A DNA stretch of 26,512 nt from an uncultured Bacteroidales bacterium (GCA_937901525.1 CALDHX010000035.1:1-26512); one strand, 5' to 3'; shown: positions 17,993 through 26,017, counted from the stretch's first letter. The notes: generated by a model not told the origin, from the letters alone. A program made the numbers and translations.

Positions 17993-18586
17993 TCAAAGGC
18001 TAAGGGTTGTTGGAAAGCGTTTTTTCAATTTGCTATATAGCAGATAAATCAACAAACCTAAGGCTACGCCTAACAATCCTCCGCAAAGGACATCTCCGGG
18101 ATAGTGAACACCGCAATATATTCTTGAATAGGCTGTGAGAAACGCCCAAAGCAGAAGCAAAATCCAAGTCTTTGTTTTGCGAGAGAGCAATCCGAAAACG
18201 GTTGCTATGCAAAAGGCATTTGTAGAGTGAGAAGAAACAAAGCCATATAAGCCTCCCTTGCTTGTATATATAAGTTGAAAGTCTTTAAGCTTTACAAGAA
18301 AGACATCTTCAAGTGCATGTGAGGGACGAAGTCTTTCAAAAACGTCTTTGAATCCAACGACCGACACTCTATCTCCTAAAAGAAAACAAAGTCCTATTAG
18401 CAAAAGGACAATCCACCAATGTTTTTTGAAATTCTTGTAAGCAAAGCAAACAAAAATGCTTGCAACTACAATAGCAAAAAAAAGATGTGAAGAAATAACG
18501 GCAAAGAACCAATCAAAAAAATTGTTCCTTGCCGCATTTATCAAATAAAACGCTTGTGTATCTAAGTCGTTTAGGTATTCTATCAT
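17993..18586 (-). CDS. PAP2-family membrane phosphatase
   Basis: This 197-residue membrane protein with about five hydrophobic helices shows all three PAP2 motifs: K80-x6-RP (KDVFERLRP), SSHSTNAF with H120, and SRIYCGVHYPGD with R155, H161 and D165. Members remove phosphate from lipid phosphates such as undecaprenyl pyrophosphate or phosphatidylglycerol phosphate. The specific substrate is not evident, though carrier-lipid recycling is a reasonable guess. Its ATG overlaps the obgE stop codon (ATGA), showing translational coupling at the end of a long operon. Confidence 0.92.
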   Translation of the reverse strand: MIEYLNDLDTQAFYLINAARNNFFDWFFAVISSHLFFAIVVASIFVCFAYKNFKKHWWIVLLLIGLCFLLGDRVSVVGFKDVFERLRPSHALEDVFLVKLKDFQLIYTSKGGLYGFVSSHSTNAFCIATVFGLLSRKTKTWILLLLWAFLTAYSRIYCGVHYPGDVLCGGLLGVALGLLIYLLYSKLKKRFPTTLSL

Positions 18587-19572
18587 TTATTTAAAACTCT
18601 CCAAAGTATGTCTTTGAGTTGAGGAATATTCTCTCCTGTTACCGAAGAAATGAAAACACTTTCTATATTCTCAGGAAGAAGTTTTTTCATCTCGTTTTTC
18701 ATTTGTTCATCAAGCATATCACACTTTGTAATTGCCAATATTCTTTCTTTGTCAAGGAGTTCAGGATTGTAACGTTCAAGTTCTGAAAGCAAGATATTGT
18801 ATTCTTTCTTTATGTCATCACAATCGCAAGGTATCATAAACAAAAGTGCTGCATTTCTTTCAATATGACGCAAGAATCTATGTCCTAAACCTTTTCCTTC
18901 TGAGGCTCCTTCAATTATTCCGGGAATATCTGCCATTACAAAACTCTTATCATCACGATAAGACACCATTCCAAGATTTGGAACCAATGTTGTGAAAGGA
19001 TAATCTGCTATTTCGGGTTTTGCAGCCGAAACAACGCTTAACAAAGTGCTTTTACCTGCATTAGGAAATCCTACTAATCCTACGTCTGCAAGTATCTTTA
19101 ATTCTATTATCTTCCAGACTTCAAGTCCGTCTTCGCCAGGTTGTGCATAGCGAGGCGTACGATTTGTAGGCGATTTAAAGTGATCATTTCCTAATCCGCC
19201 TCTTCCTCCTTTTGCAATTATGACTTGTTGTCCGTCTTCAACGATTTCGCACTCGATTTCTTTGGTTTCAAAGTCTTTGCAAACTGTTCCTAACGGCACA
19301 TCAACAATAACATCTTTTCCATTCTTGCCATGAAGACGGTTTTCGCCACCATTTCCTCCTGCTTCTGCAATTAGGTGCTTAGTATATTTAAGATGCAGAA
19401 GAGTCCAATACTGTTTATTTCCTCTTAGTATGATATGTCCACCTCTTCCGCCATCTCCTCCATCGGGACCGCCTTTTGCATCGCCCTTTGTCCTAAGAAG
19501 GTGTGCCGAACCTGCACCTCCTTTTCCAGAACGACAACAAACCTTTACGTAATCTACAAAATTCGATGCCAC
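18583..19572 (-). CDS. obgE: Obg family GTPase
   Basis: Obg is an essential GTPase of late 50S assembly that also links to the stringent response. The 329 residues contain the glycine-rich Obg fold (1-158; GGPDGGDGGRGGH at 34-46, KGGRGGLGN at 121-129). A G domain follows with GFPNAGKS (168-175), DIPG (215-218), TKCD (282-285) and SSVTG (309-313). The C-terminal OCT domain of Bacillus Obg is absent, as usual in Bacteroidota. G4 reads TKCD rather than the commoner NKxD, a tolerated variant. The gene starts 4 nt after the adenylate kinase gene and overlaps the PAP2 gene by 4 nt. Confidence 0.97.
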   Translation of the reverse strand: MASNFVDYVKVCCRSGKGGAGSAHLLRTKGDAKGGPDGGDGGRGGHIILRGNKQYWTLLHLKYTKHLIAEAGGNGGENRLHGKNGKDVIVDVPLGTVCKDFETKEIECEIVEDGQQVIIAKGGRGGLGNDHFKSPTNRTPRYAQPGEDGLEVWKIIELKILADVGLVGFPNAGKSTLLSVVSAAKPEIADYPFTTLVPNLGMVSYRDDKSFVMADIPGIIEGASEGKGLGHRFLRHIERNAALLFMIPCDCDDIKKEYNILLSELERYNPELLDKERILAITKCDMLDEQMKNEMKKLLPENIESVFISSVTGENIPQLKDILWRVLNK

Positions 19573-19576
19573 TTCT

Positions 19577-20737
19577 TTAAGATTTTAATGCTTTATCAAC
19601 AGTGTCGCAAACGTTTTCAAATACCACTTCTACATCTTCATCACCGTTTACGCTGTAATACTTATTTTTATTTTTATAATACTCTCTTACTTTATTAGCA
19701 CAGCTTTCGTATGTTTCCAATCTGTGAATTATTGTATCAGTATCTCTATCGTATATTCTCTTGTCATCAGTTTTACTTCTAATGTTTAATCTCTTCACAC
19801 ATTGAATAGGATTTGATTTGATTTCTACAACACATGTAACCGAAGAGTGTATTCTATCTAAGATTCCATCTAAGATATAAGCTTGTACGTATGTAGAAGG
19901 GAAGCCTTTAAATACGAATCCTTTTGCGTTTGGATTGTCTTTTATTTTCTTTTCAATCAATCTTATCGCTACCTCATCAGGAACATTATCTCCTTGTTCG
20001 ATATATGGCAAACAAATCTTACCTAATTCGGTGTTTTGTTTAATTTCTTCTCTTATCATTGCACCTGTTGAGATGTAAACCAAAGAATATTTTGCTGCAA
20101 TGCGTTTTGCTTGTGTTCCTCTGCCCGATCCTGGCATTCCATAAAGAACAATATTTCTGTAAGCAGTCTCTAATGTTTCTTCTATCTTGTTTGTAAGACG
20201 TGAAAAGACTTCTTCCATTGTTCCAACACCATTTATTGGGTAGTAAATGCCTTTTTCTTTGTAGAAATCAGCAACAGGTTGAGTTTTTTCATCATATTCT
20301 TTGAAGCGGTTTTTGATTACCTCTTCGTTATCGTCTGCTCTACCCTCGATTGCTGCACGTTTAAGCATTCTTTCAATCAATTCTTCTCTTGGAACTTCCA
20401 AACTAAGCATACAAAGAAGTCTTCTATTCATTCTATGAAGCAATCCTTCCAAGATATAGGCTTGAACAACTGTACGAGGAAAGCCATCGAAAAGTATTCC
20501 GCCGTTATCTTCCTTCTCAATTATCTTTTCTATGATTTGAACGATTAATTCATCGCTCACTAATCCTCCTTTATTGATAATATCCTTTGCTTGCAATCCT
20601 AATTCGCTTCCTGCTGCAATTTCTTTTCTTAAAATATCTCCCGTAGAGATATAAGTAAGGTCATATTTCTTTACTAATTCTTTTGATTGAGTTCCTTTTC
20701 CTGCACCAGGAGCTCCAAATAATGCTATATTTAACAT
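19577..20737 (-). CDS. adk: Tandem two-domain adenylate kinase with a degenerate second domain
   Basis: Adenylate kinase interconverts AMP + ATP and 2 ADP and is normally about 190 residues in this phylum; here the protein has 386. Residues 1-190 are a complete enzyme: P-loop GAPGAGKGT (8-16, K14), STGD (31-34), GFPRT (85-89, R88) and GRADD (132-136). Residues 197-386 are a second copy of the fold (VLYGMPGSGRGTQ, YISTGAMIREE, GFPSTYVQAYILDGIL), but the P-loop lysine is R206, the STGD aspartate is A226 and the AMP-site arginine is S281. The second half is therefore probably not a normal kinase. The position between hpt (3 nt gap) and obgE (4 nt gap) is that of the standard Bacteroidota adk. 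No separate adk is seen in this window. Confidence 0.95.
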   Translation of the reverse strand: MLNIALFGAPGAGKGTQSKELVKKYDLTYISTGDILRKEIAAGSELGLQAKDIINKGGLVSDELIVQIIEKIIEKEDNGGILFDGFPRTVVQAYILEGLLHRMNRRLLCMLSLEVPREELIERMLKRAAIEGRADDNEEVIKNRFKEYDEKTQPVADFYKEKGIYYPINGVGTMEEVFSRLTNKIEETLETAYRNIVLYGMPGSGRGTQAKRIAAKYSLVYISTGAMIREEIKQNTELGKICLPYIEQGDNVPDEVAIRLIEKKIKDNPNAKGFVFKGFPSTYVQAYILDGILDRIHSSVTCVVEIKSNPIQCVKRLNIRSKTDDKRIYDRDTDTIIHRLETYESCANKVREYYKNKNKYYSVNGDEDVEVVFENVCDTVDKALKS

Positions 20738-20740
20738 AAT

Positions 20741-21283
20741 CTATAATTTTTTTCTTTGATATACTCCACTGAGATTTCGTCCTTTATCGTTAAAGTCTAA
20801 TCCATAACCAACAATAAAATCATTCTCAATAGATTTTCCTATGTATTTTATATTATAATTTCCTTTAAAATTACCAGGTTTAAAAAACAATGTGCAAACT
20901 TCAAGACTTGCCACCTTTTCTTGTTGTAAGTATTCAAGAAGTTTTTGCATTGTTAGACCCGAATCAACAATATCTTCTATTATTACCACGTCTTTTCCCT
21001 CTAAAACCTTGGAAGGCAGCCCATAAATTTGAACTTGATTTGTGCTTTGCATTCCTTGATAAGAGGAAACTTTGATAAAATATGTCTCACAAGGGAAAGA
21101 AAATTGACGAAGCAAGTCCGAAGCAAAGATAAAGGCACCATTTAAGACTATTACAAAGACAAGATTTTTGTCTTCATAGTCTTTCTTGATTTGTTTTGCA
21201 CAACTCTCTGCTATTTCTTTTAGTTGTCTTGAATCAATTATCTTTTCAAAAACTATATTCTCTATTTCCACTTGATTTAACAT
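20741..21283 (-). CDS. hpt: Hypoxanthine phosphoribosyltransferase
   Basis: This purine salvage enzyme makes IMP or GMP from hypoxanthine or guanine and PRPP. The 180 residues carry the PRPP-binding motif VVIIEDIVDSGLT (99-111), the early loop VLNGAFIFASDLL (46-58) and the C-terminal base-binding strand FIVGYGLDFNDKGRNL (156-171). Length is typical. A TACCTTTG promoter box ends only 5 nt before the ATG, so the message starting there would have almost no leader. The tandem adenylate kinase gene follows after 3 nt, placing two purine-nucleotide enzymes side by side. Confidence 0.96.
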   Translation of the reverse strand: MLNQVEIENIVFEKIIDSRQLKEIAESCAKQIKKDYEDKNLVFVIVLNGAFIFASDLLRQFSFPCETYFIKVSSYQGMQSTNQVQIYGLPSKVLEGKDVVIIEDIVDSGLTMQKLLEYLQQEKVASLEVCTLFFKPGNFKGNYNIKYIGKSIENDFIVGYGLDFNDKGRNLSGVYQRKKL

Positions 21284-21288
21284 AGGTG

Positions 21289-21296
21289 CAAAGGTA
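21289..21296 (-). promoter_or_regulatory. hpt: Bacteroidota -7 box abutting the hpt start
   Basis: On the minus strand TACCTTTG matches TAnnTTTG. Only CACCT separates it from the hpt ATG. The expected transcription start, a few nt downstream of the box, would fall at or next to the initiation codon. No good -33 TTTG is present. Confidence 0.55.
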
Positions 21297-21317
21297 AAAC
21301 TTTTTTGAAGAAAAACG

Positions 21318-23675
21318 CTACCATTCTATAATAAAATCACTATCCTCAAATTGCTTTTCTTCTTCCTTAAATTGTTTTTCTTCTTCCCACTCTATAATAA
21401 ATTCTCCCTTTTCTTGCTTTTCCCATTCTTGCTTATCCTTCTTCGCTTCTTCAAGATTAAGTTTAAAATCTCTATCAATAGATTTTATAATTTCACTTTT
21501 GTCTTGATTTACTTTTTCTTTTACCTTTTTCATATCGCTTTGTAGGTTAAATTTAAACTTAGGATCGTTCAAGAATCCTTCAACCTTAACAAATACTTTG
21601 GTGTTACGCAAAAGGTTAATCGCAAATTGATAGTCTATTTTATTATCTAAACCGTGTTTTCCAAAGCATTCAAAATCGACAATATTGGTTTTGACTTTTA
21701 TAGGTTCAAAATTCAACGAAGAATTATTGAATTGCAACGAAGATTGTAAGTTTTCAAACTTTACATCATTCAATGCCTCTTCTTCTACAAAGAGCGAGAG
21801 TTTTTTCATCAAAGAAAAGTCTTTCAATCTACCTTTTGAAATAGAATAATTCACATTAAAGGCCGATTTATCTGCAAGGAAATTGAAACTCTTATCAAAA
21901 TACAAATTTAAAGTAGCGATTGCCGTTAGGTTTCCTTCCAAATTATTATCGGTAATCACCTTTTGAGAAAAATTATTCAATCCTTTAAACACTTTTTTTA
22001 TGTTTACATTCTCAATCCTGCAACTTCCATTAAGCACATTTTCCTTTTCTCCAAAAATAAGCTTACAATCATTAGTACTAACCCCTCCTTCAAAGACATC
22101 AAACCTTAAATCATTTGTACTCAACACATCATTAGCATATAAAACCTTTCCTTTTATGTTTCTTAACATTAGATTTTCAAACTTATAGTTTGCCAAATCA
22201 ACCTGAGCACTTATTCCTTTATTGCTTATCTCACCCTTTGCTCTTAAATTCTCTCCATTAAAGAGGGTTTTTAAGTCTTCAATTCTAATTTTCGTTTTAT
22301 CAAACAACGCCTCACAAGACATCTTCTCCAATTCCACTCCCTTTAATCTCAAATCCTTAAAGTCCACATTTCGCAAACTTGCCTTACCAGAAAAATTCAA
22401 GGAATTAAATTCTTTAACTCTTCCTTTTGCACTCACATCTGCTATTAAATCTCCTCTTAACACTTGCAAGCTATCTTGTTTCAACACATTCTTAACATCT
22501 TCAAGGTTTAAATGTGTTTTTACCTTAGCATCTACCTTAAAATCTGAAAAATCGCTCAAAGCCAATCGCCCTTCAAAAAAGCCTTTATTGAGTTTAAAAG
22601 AAAAATCATCTACTCTCAAAAGCGAAGTTTTTGAATTTCGTTGACTACCATTTGAATAAAAGCCTTTTAAATTTATATTTTCACAAAAAACATTCAATTT
22701 CTCACTCTTCAAACTACCCTTTGAAATATCAAACTCTGCTTTTATCTCCGGCAAAACATTCTTTGAAATTTCTCCTTTCACATTCATCTTGACATTAACA
22801 AAGCCTTCACTCTTATAATCTTGCTTAAAGAAAGAAAACACTTCTTTTAAATTAATTTCTTTCCCAATCAACGCCACATCTATCAAATCCTCCTTAGCAT
22901 AAGAGTAATTACCTGTTAAATCAAAGTGCATTTTCGACAAAGCAATATCAGCTTTCTTAACTTCAAGCAAATGCTTTAAAGTATTATTATTCATATCTAT
23001 TTCACAAGATAGCATCTGAGGAAAATCCAACTTTAATTTATCAAACACAAAGGCTTCAAGCAATAAATCAGCCTTTAATTCCAAGTCTTGAACCTTTTCG
23101 CTGAAATTTCCACTTGCAGAAACCTCCTCTGCTCTCGCCTTTAAAAACAAACGAGATATATCATTGCGAAAACTAAGCGTTACATCTTGAAGTTCAACTA
23201 AGTTAAGAGCAAAACTAAAATTAGCATCTTTGTCTTTTTTCTCGCTCTTTTTCCAAAAAACATAGTTGCTTTCACCCTGAGAGTTGATTCTAAGATTAAT
23301 TTCTCCCTTTTCAGCAACAACCTTCTTTACAATATAGTCTCCTGAAAGAATATCCCAAATATTAAACCTTACACCTAACTCCTTTATCGCAACAAACCTA
23401 TCTTTGTTTAAAGAATCCAAGACATCATTTATCACAACATCGGAAAAAACAACAGAAACCAAAGGAAAAGACGAAAGAAACTCCACATCAATCTCCTTTA
23501 CCTTAACCTCAGTCAATAAAGACTTATTAATTTCGCTTACTGCAACTTGCTTAATCTTTTCTTCGTTTGCCCAAACAAAAATAAGGGCTGATAGAAAACA
23601 CAAAACGAGCAAAATTATTATCAATAATAATATTCTTCTTGCTCGTTTTGTCAATTTAAAATGAGGGATTCTCAT
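21318..23675 (-). CDS. AsmA-like membrane-anchored protein
   Basis: This 785-residue protein has one N-terminal transmembrane helix (about 14-36, after basic KLTKRARR) and then a long region of alternating beta-strand-like segments. The lead EKIKQVAVSEINKSLLTEVKVKEIDVEFLSSFPLVSVVFSDV is typical of AsmA family N-termini, and the late region (LKDFSLMKKLSLFVEE, NLLRNTKVFVKVEGFLNDPKFKFNL) also fits. AsmA-like proteins span the periplasm and are thought to move or organise outer-membrane lipids. The last 60 or so residues are highly charged, with FIIEW occurring twice (759-763 and 781-785, the extreme C-terminus). The ATG directly follows the stop codon of the pseudouridine synthase gene, so the two are coupled. 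Confidence 0.85.
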   Translation of the reverse strand: MRIPHFKLTKRARRILLLIIILLVLCFLSALIFVWANEEKIKQVAVSEINKSLLTEVKVKEIDVEFLSSFPLVSVVFSDVVINDVLDSLNKDRFVAIKELGVRFNIWDILSGDYIVKKVVAEKGEINLRINSQGESNYVFWKKSEKKDKDANFSFALNLVELQDVTLSFRNDISRLFLKARAEEVSASGNFSEKVQDLELKADLLLEAFVFDKLKLDFPQMLSCEIDMNNNTLKHLLEVKKADIALSKMHFDLTGNYSYAKEDLIDVALIGKEINLKEVFSFFKQDYKSEGFVNVKMNVKGEISKNVLPEIKAEFDISKGSLKSEKLNVFCENINLKGFYSNGSQRNSKTSLLRVDDFSFKLNKGFFEGRLALSDFSDFKVDAKVKTHLNLEDVKNVLKQDSLQVLRGDLIADVSAKGRVKEFNSLNFSGKASLRNVDFKDLRLKGVELEKMSCEALFDKTKIRIEDLKTLFNGENLRAKGEISNKGISAQVDLANYKFENLMLRNIKGKVLYANDVLSTNDLRFDVFEGGVSTNDCKLIFGEKENVLNGSCRIENVNIKKVFKGLNNFSQKVITDNNLEGNLTAIATLNLYFDKSFNFLADKSAFNVNYSISKGRLKDFSLMKKLSLFVEEEALNDVKFENLQSSLQFNNSSLNFEPIKVKTNIVDFECFGKHGLDNKIDYQFAINLLRNTKVFVKVEGFLNDPKFKFNLQSDMKKVKEKVNQDKSEIIKSIDRDFKLNLEEAKKDKQEWEKQEKGEFIIEWEEEKQFKEEEKQFEDSDFIIEW

Positions 23676-24734
23676 CTATAACATCTTTAAAAAATTGATT
23701 TCTTTTTCTGTTAAAAATCTACATCTTCCTCTTGGCAAATCCTTCTTTGTCAATCCTGCAAAACTTACTCTATCCAATTTCTCAACATAGTAACCCATAG
23801 CCTCAAACATACGTCTTACGATTCTATTCTTACCACTATGAAGCTCAACTCCAACAACTTTTTTGTCGTTGTAATATTCCACAAATTGAATATCATCAAA
23901 TCTTGCAAAACCATCTTCTAATTCTATTCCGTCAAGCAAAGATTGCATATCGTTTCTTGTAAGAGGCTTATTCAATTCTACGTGATAGATTTTTCTTGCA
24001 CCAAAAGAAGGGTGTGTAAGCTTCTTTGTCATATCTCCATCGTTAGTAAAAAGCAACAAACCTGTTGTATTTCTGTCTAAACGGCCAACAGGATAAATTC
24101 TTTCTGTACAAGCCTTTTCTACAAGACTCATTACGGTTTTTCTTTCTTGTGGATCGTCAAGCGTTGTAATGAATCCCTTTGGCTTATTAAGCAAAAGATA
24201 GACTTTTTTCTCATGTGAGAGTCTTTCTCCATCATAACAAACAACATCGGCAGGAGAAACTTTAACTCCCATTTGAGTTACTACCTTTCCATTCACCGTT
24301 ACAGCTCCCGAAGCAATCAAAACATCTGCCTCTCTTCTTGAACAAACACCAGAATTTGCAATAAACCTATTTAAACGTATGTCTTTATCAAAAGATTTTG
24401 TAGGCTTTTCGCTATATGTATTTCTTTCACGCTCAAATCTCTTTGGCTCTCTATCGAAAGTCTTTTCCTTGCGAGAAAATCTCTCTCTCTTGTCAGAAAA
24501 CCTTTCTTTCTTATCGGAAAAACGTTCTCTCTTATCTGAGAATTTCTCCTTTTTATCAGAGAAGCGTTCTGCTTTTTCAAACGATTGTATTCTCTTTCTC
24601 TTAAACTCTCTTGGAGCTTGCTCGCTATCTCTTTCAAACTTTTTTGAAAAAGGCTTTCTCTCTTCTCTTTTCTCTTTGTTAAAGCCCCCCTTTTGAGGTC
24701 TTTTCCAATCTCTATTTTCGTTTCTTCTTTCCAT
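23676..24734 (-). CDS. RsuA/RluB-family pseudouridine synthase with low-complexity basic N-terminus
   Basis: This enzyme converts a specific rRNA uridine to pseudouridine; the target could be 23S (RluB-like) or 16S (RsuA-like). From the start I prefer (MERRNENRDW, ATG 24734) it has 352 residues. The first 115 or so are charged low-complexity sequence with a 7-residue repeat (RERFSDK type). An S4 domain (RLNRFIANSGVCSRREADVL) then leads into the catalytic domain with LLNKPKGFITT and GRLDRNTTGLLLF, whose aspartate is catalytic (D220 from this start). The open frame continues upstream to ATG 24842, encoding a hydrophobic lead (MFFIFLLVFFFSFYFF). A promoter box at 24783-24790 lies inside that stretch, so the upstream start is rejected. 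ATG 24761 is a possible alternative. Confidence 0.93.
   Translation of the reverse strand: MERRNENRDWKRPQKGGFNKEKREERKPFSKKFERDSEQAPREFKRKRIQSFEKAERFSDKKEKFSDKRERFSDKKERFSDKRERFSRKEKTFDREPKRFERERNTYSEKPTKSFDKDIRLNRFIANSGVCSRREADVLIASGAVTVNGKVVTQMGVKVSPADVVCYDGERLSHEKKVYLLLNKPKGFITTLDDPQERKTVMSLVEKACTERIYPVGRLDRNTTGLLLFTNDGDMTKKLTHPSFGARKIYHVELNKPLTRNDMQSLLDGIELEDGFARFDDIQFVEYYNDKKVVGVELHSGKNRIVRRMFEAMGYYVEKLDRVSFAGLTKKDLPRGRCRFLTEKEINFLKML
24462..24566 (-). repeat. 21-bp imperfect tandem repeat encoding RERFSDK heptads
   Basis: Within the pseudouridine synthase N-terminal extension, phenylalanine recurs every seven residues (five times in FSDK/FSRK context), so the DNA repeats with a 21-bp period. 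The units differ at synonymous and K/R positions. Basic, disordered extensions like this often bind RNA; here that is an inference. Confidence 0.8.
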
Positions 24735-24782
24735 TTCTATAACTTTTACCGATATTCCCATCGGGATAATTTTTGCAAACTG

Positions 24783-24790
24783 CAAAGATA
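24783..24790 (-). promoter_or_regulatory. Bacteroidota -7 box for the pseudouridine synthase-asmA operon
   Basis: On the minus strand TATCTTTG matches TAnnTTTG exactly. It lies 48 nt before ATG 24734 and 21 nt before ATG 24761. It decides against the upstream start at 24842. No convincing -33 TTTG is visible. Confidence 0.6.
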
Positions 24791-24839
24791 CAACAAAGAA
24801 ATAAAAAGAGAAGAAAAAAACTAAAAGAAAAATAAAAAA

Positions 24840-24890
24840 CAAAACGCTCGACAGTCAAAACAAAACTAAGACTTACGAGCGTTTTTCTTT
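24840..24890 (-). terminator. 51-nt stem-loop, copy 2 (bidirectional terminator-like repeat)
   Basis: This matches the element at 17759-17809 at 47 of 51 positions. It has the same 10-bp stem (AAAACGCTCG/CGAGCGTTTT), the same 2x2 internal loop and the same AGTC/GACT inner stem; changes are confined to the internal loop and the A-rich terminal loop. It lies 32 nt after the stop of the TPR-DUF1232 frame and upstream of the pseudouridine synthase promoter. Read leftward it ends in TTTTGTTTTTT, a good U tract, so here it probably terminates the minus-strand TPR transcript. Confidence 0.75.
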
Positions 24891-24922
24891 GGATTAGTTA
24901 AACTGTGTATTTATTTCTAAAT

Positions 24923-25921
24923 TTATTCACCAAGGTCTTTTCTTACTTTTCTTTCTATTTCAGGAGTGATATGTTCCTTACACATTTTTACAACTGCCAA
25001 TAATGCTGCCAAGTCATCTGTATATCCAGCCGCAGGAATGAAATCCGGAATTAAGTCAACAGGTAAAATCAAATATCCCAAAGCTCCTATAATCAAACCC
25101 TTTGTATCAAGCGGAGTAGATGACTCTTTCATCACATAATATAATTGTAAAGCAGGTTTCAATACCTTTTTCCCTAATTTTTTTACTTTATTCCAAAAAC
25201 CAGAATCAGAATAATTATCCCCATAACCTGATAATTCACTTGTTCTTGGTACTTTTTCCACAGAGTATTCTTCATCATATTCGTAATCTTCTTCATCGTA
25301 TTCATCTTCTTCTTCATATTCTACCAAAGAATCTCCATAAAATTTTTCTTTTATTTCATTTATCGTTTCTATTACTCTTTCTTCATCTTCATCATTGTTC
25401 ATTTTGAAAATACGTAATGCTTTTCTTAAATAATATAATGCTATTTCAACTTTATTAATTTCCGAATAACAAACACCTATTTTGTAATATAAATCAGCAG
25501 AATATACATTATCAAAATCAAATGACTGATCAAAAATTTTCAAAGCATCTTCGTAATAATTTATTGCCTCATTATAATTTTTTTTGTATTCACTTGTAAT
25601 CCCTTCTCCTTTCAGTCTAATTGCTTCTTTATGTAGTCTATATGCTTCTTCCAACTCTTCTTCGTTTGTTTCTTGCTTTTCTATTGCTGTATCTTGCTTT
25701 TGAACTACTGATGCAGTGTTTCCGTTTGATAGGGCTTTGGTTAGGTAGGTTAAGGCTTCTTCGTTTTTGCCTAATGCTTTGTAGCACATTCCTATGTTGG
25801 TGTAAACTTCTTTTGTTTTTTCGTCTTCTGCTCCTAATGCTTGCTCAAAAACATTTAATACTTCTTTGTAAGACTTTATAGCGTCTTCATATTTCCCGCT
25901 TTCTTCGGCATTTTTTGAAAA
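24923..25921 (-). pseudogene. TPR-DUF1232 (YkvA-like) protein, probably 5'-truncated
   Basis: From ATG 25789 the frame encodes 288 residues: the end of a TPR repeat (MCYKALGKNEEALTYLTKAL), a Q/E-rich linker, one or two further TPR-like repeats (about 66-130), an acidic D/E/Y linker (157-175), and a C-terminal DUF1232 domain (GLIIGALGYLILPVDLIPDFIP, with TDDLAALLAV; about 218-270). The same frame stays open upstream to a stop at 25922-25924 and encodes more good TPR sequence (KYEDAIKSYKEVLNVFEQAL, VYTNIG), but has no ATG, GTG or TTG there. So the first ATG lies inside a repeat and the true 5' end seems lost. It could still be expressed as a short form. The function is unknown; TPRs imply protein binding, and DUF1232 proteins are small membrane-associated proteins of uncertain role. 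Confidence 0.6.
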
Positions 25922-25997
25922 TTAGTAATTCACTTGATTAAATTTAAGACTTCAAAAATACAATCTTTACTTATTGTTTCTAAGAATTAAGACAAAG

Positions 25998-26017
25998 TGT
26001 TGCAAAAATGTTGCAAA
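25998..26017. repeat. Two TGTTGCAAA direct repeats, 11-bp period
   Basis: TGTTGCAAA occurs at 25998-26006 and 26009-26017, one helical turn apart. The pair lies about 30 nt downstream of the leftward -7 box, inside the predicted leader. This spacing is typical of sites for a protein that binds one DNA face; the role is an inference. Confidence 0.4.

Noticed and set aside
19577..20152. Second adenylate-kinase domain as an active UMP/CMP or other nucleoside monophosphate kinase
   Set aside because: The P-loop lysine, STGD aspartate and GFPRT arginine are all replaced, and these are shared across NMP kinases.
24735..24842. Hydrophobic N-terminus (MFFIFLLVFFFSFYFF) as a membrane anchor or signal peptide of the pseudouridine synthase
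   Set aside because: A TATCTTTG promoter box lies within this stretch and the sequence is a low-complexity A-rich leader read in frame. A cytoplasmic rRNA enzyme would not need it.
17759..24890. The repeated stem-loop as CRISPR repeats
   Set aside because: Only two copies 7 kb apart, no spacers and no cas genes.
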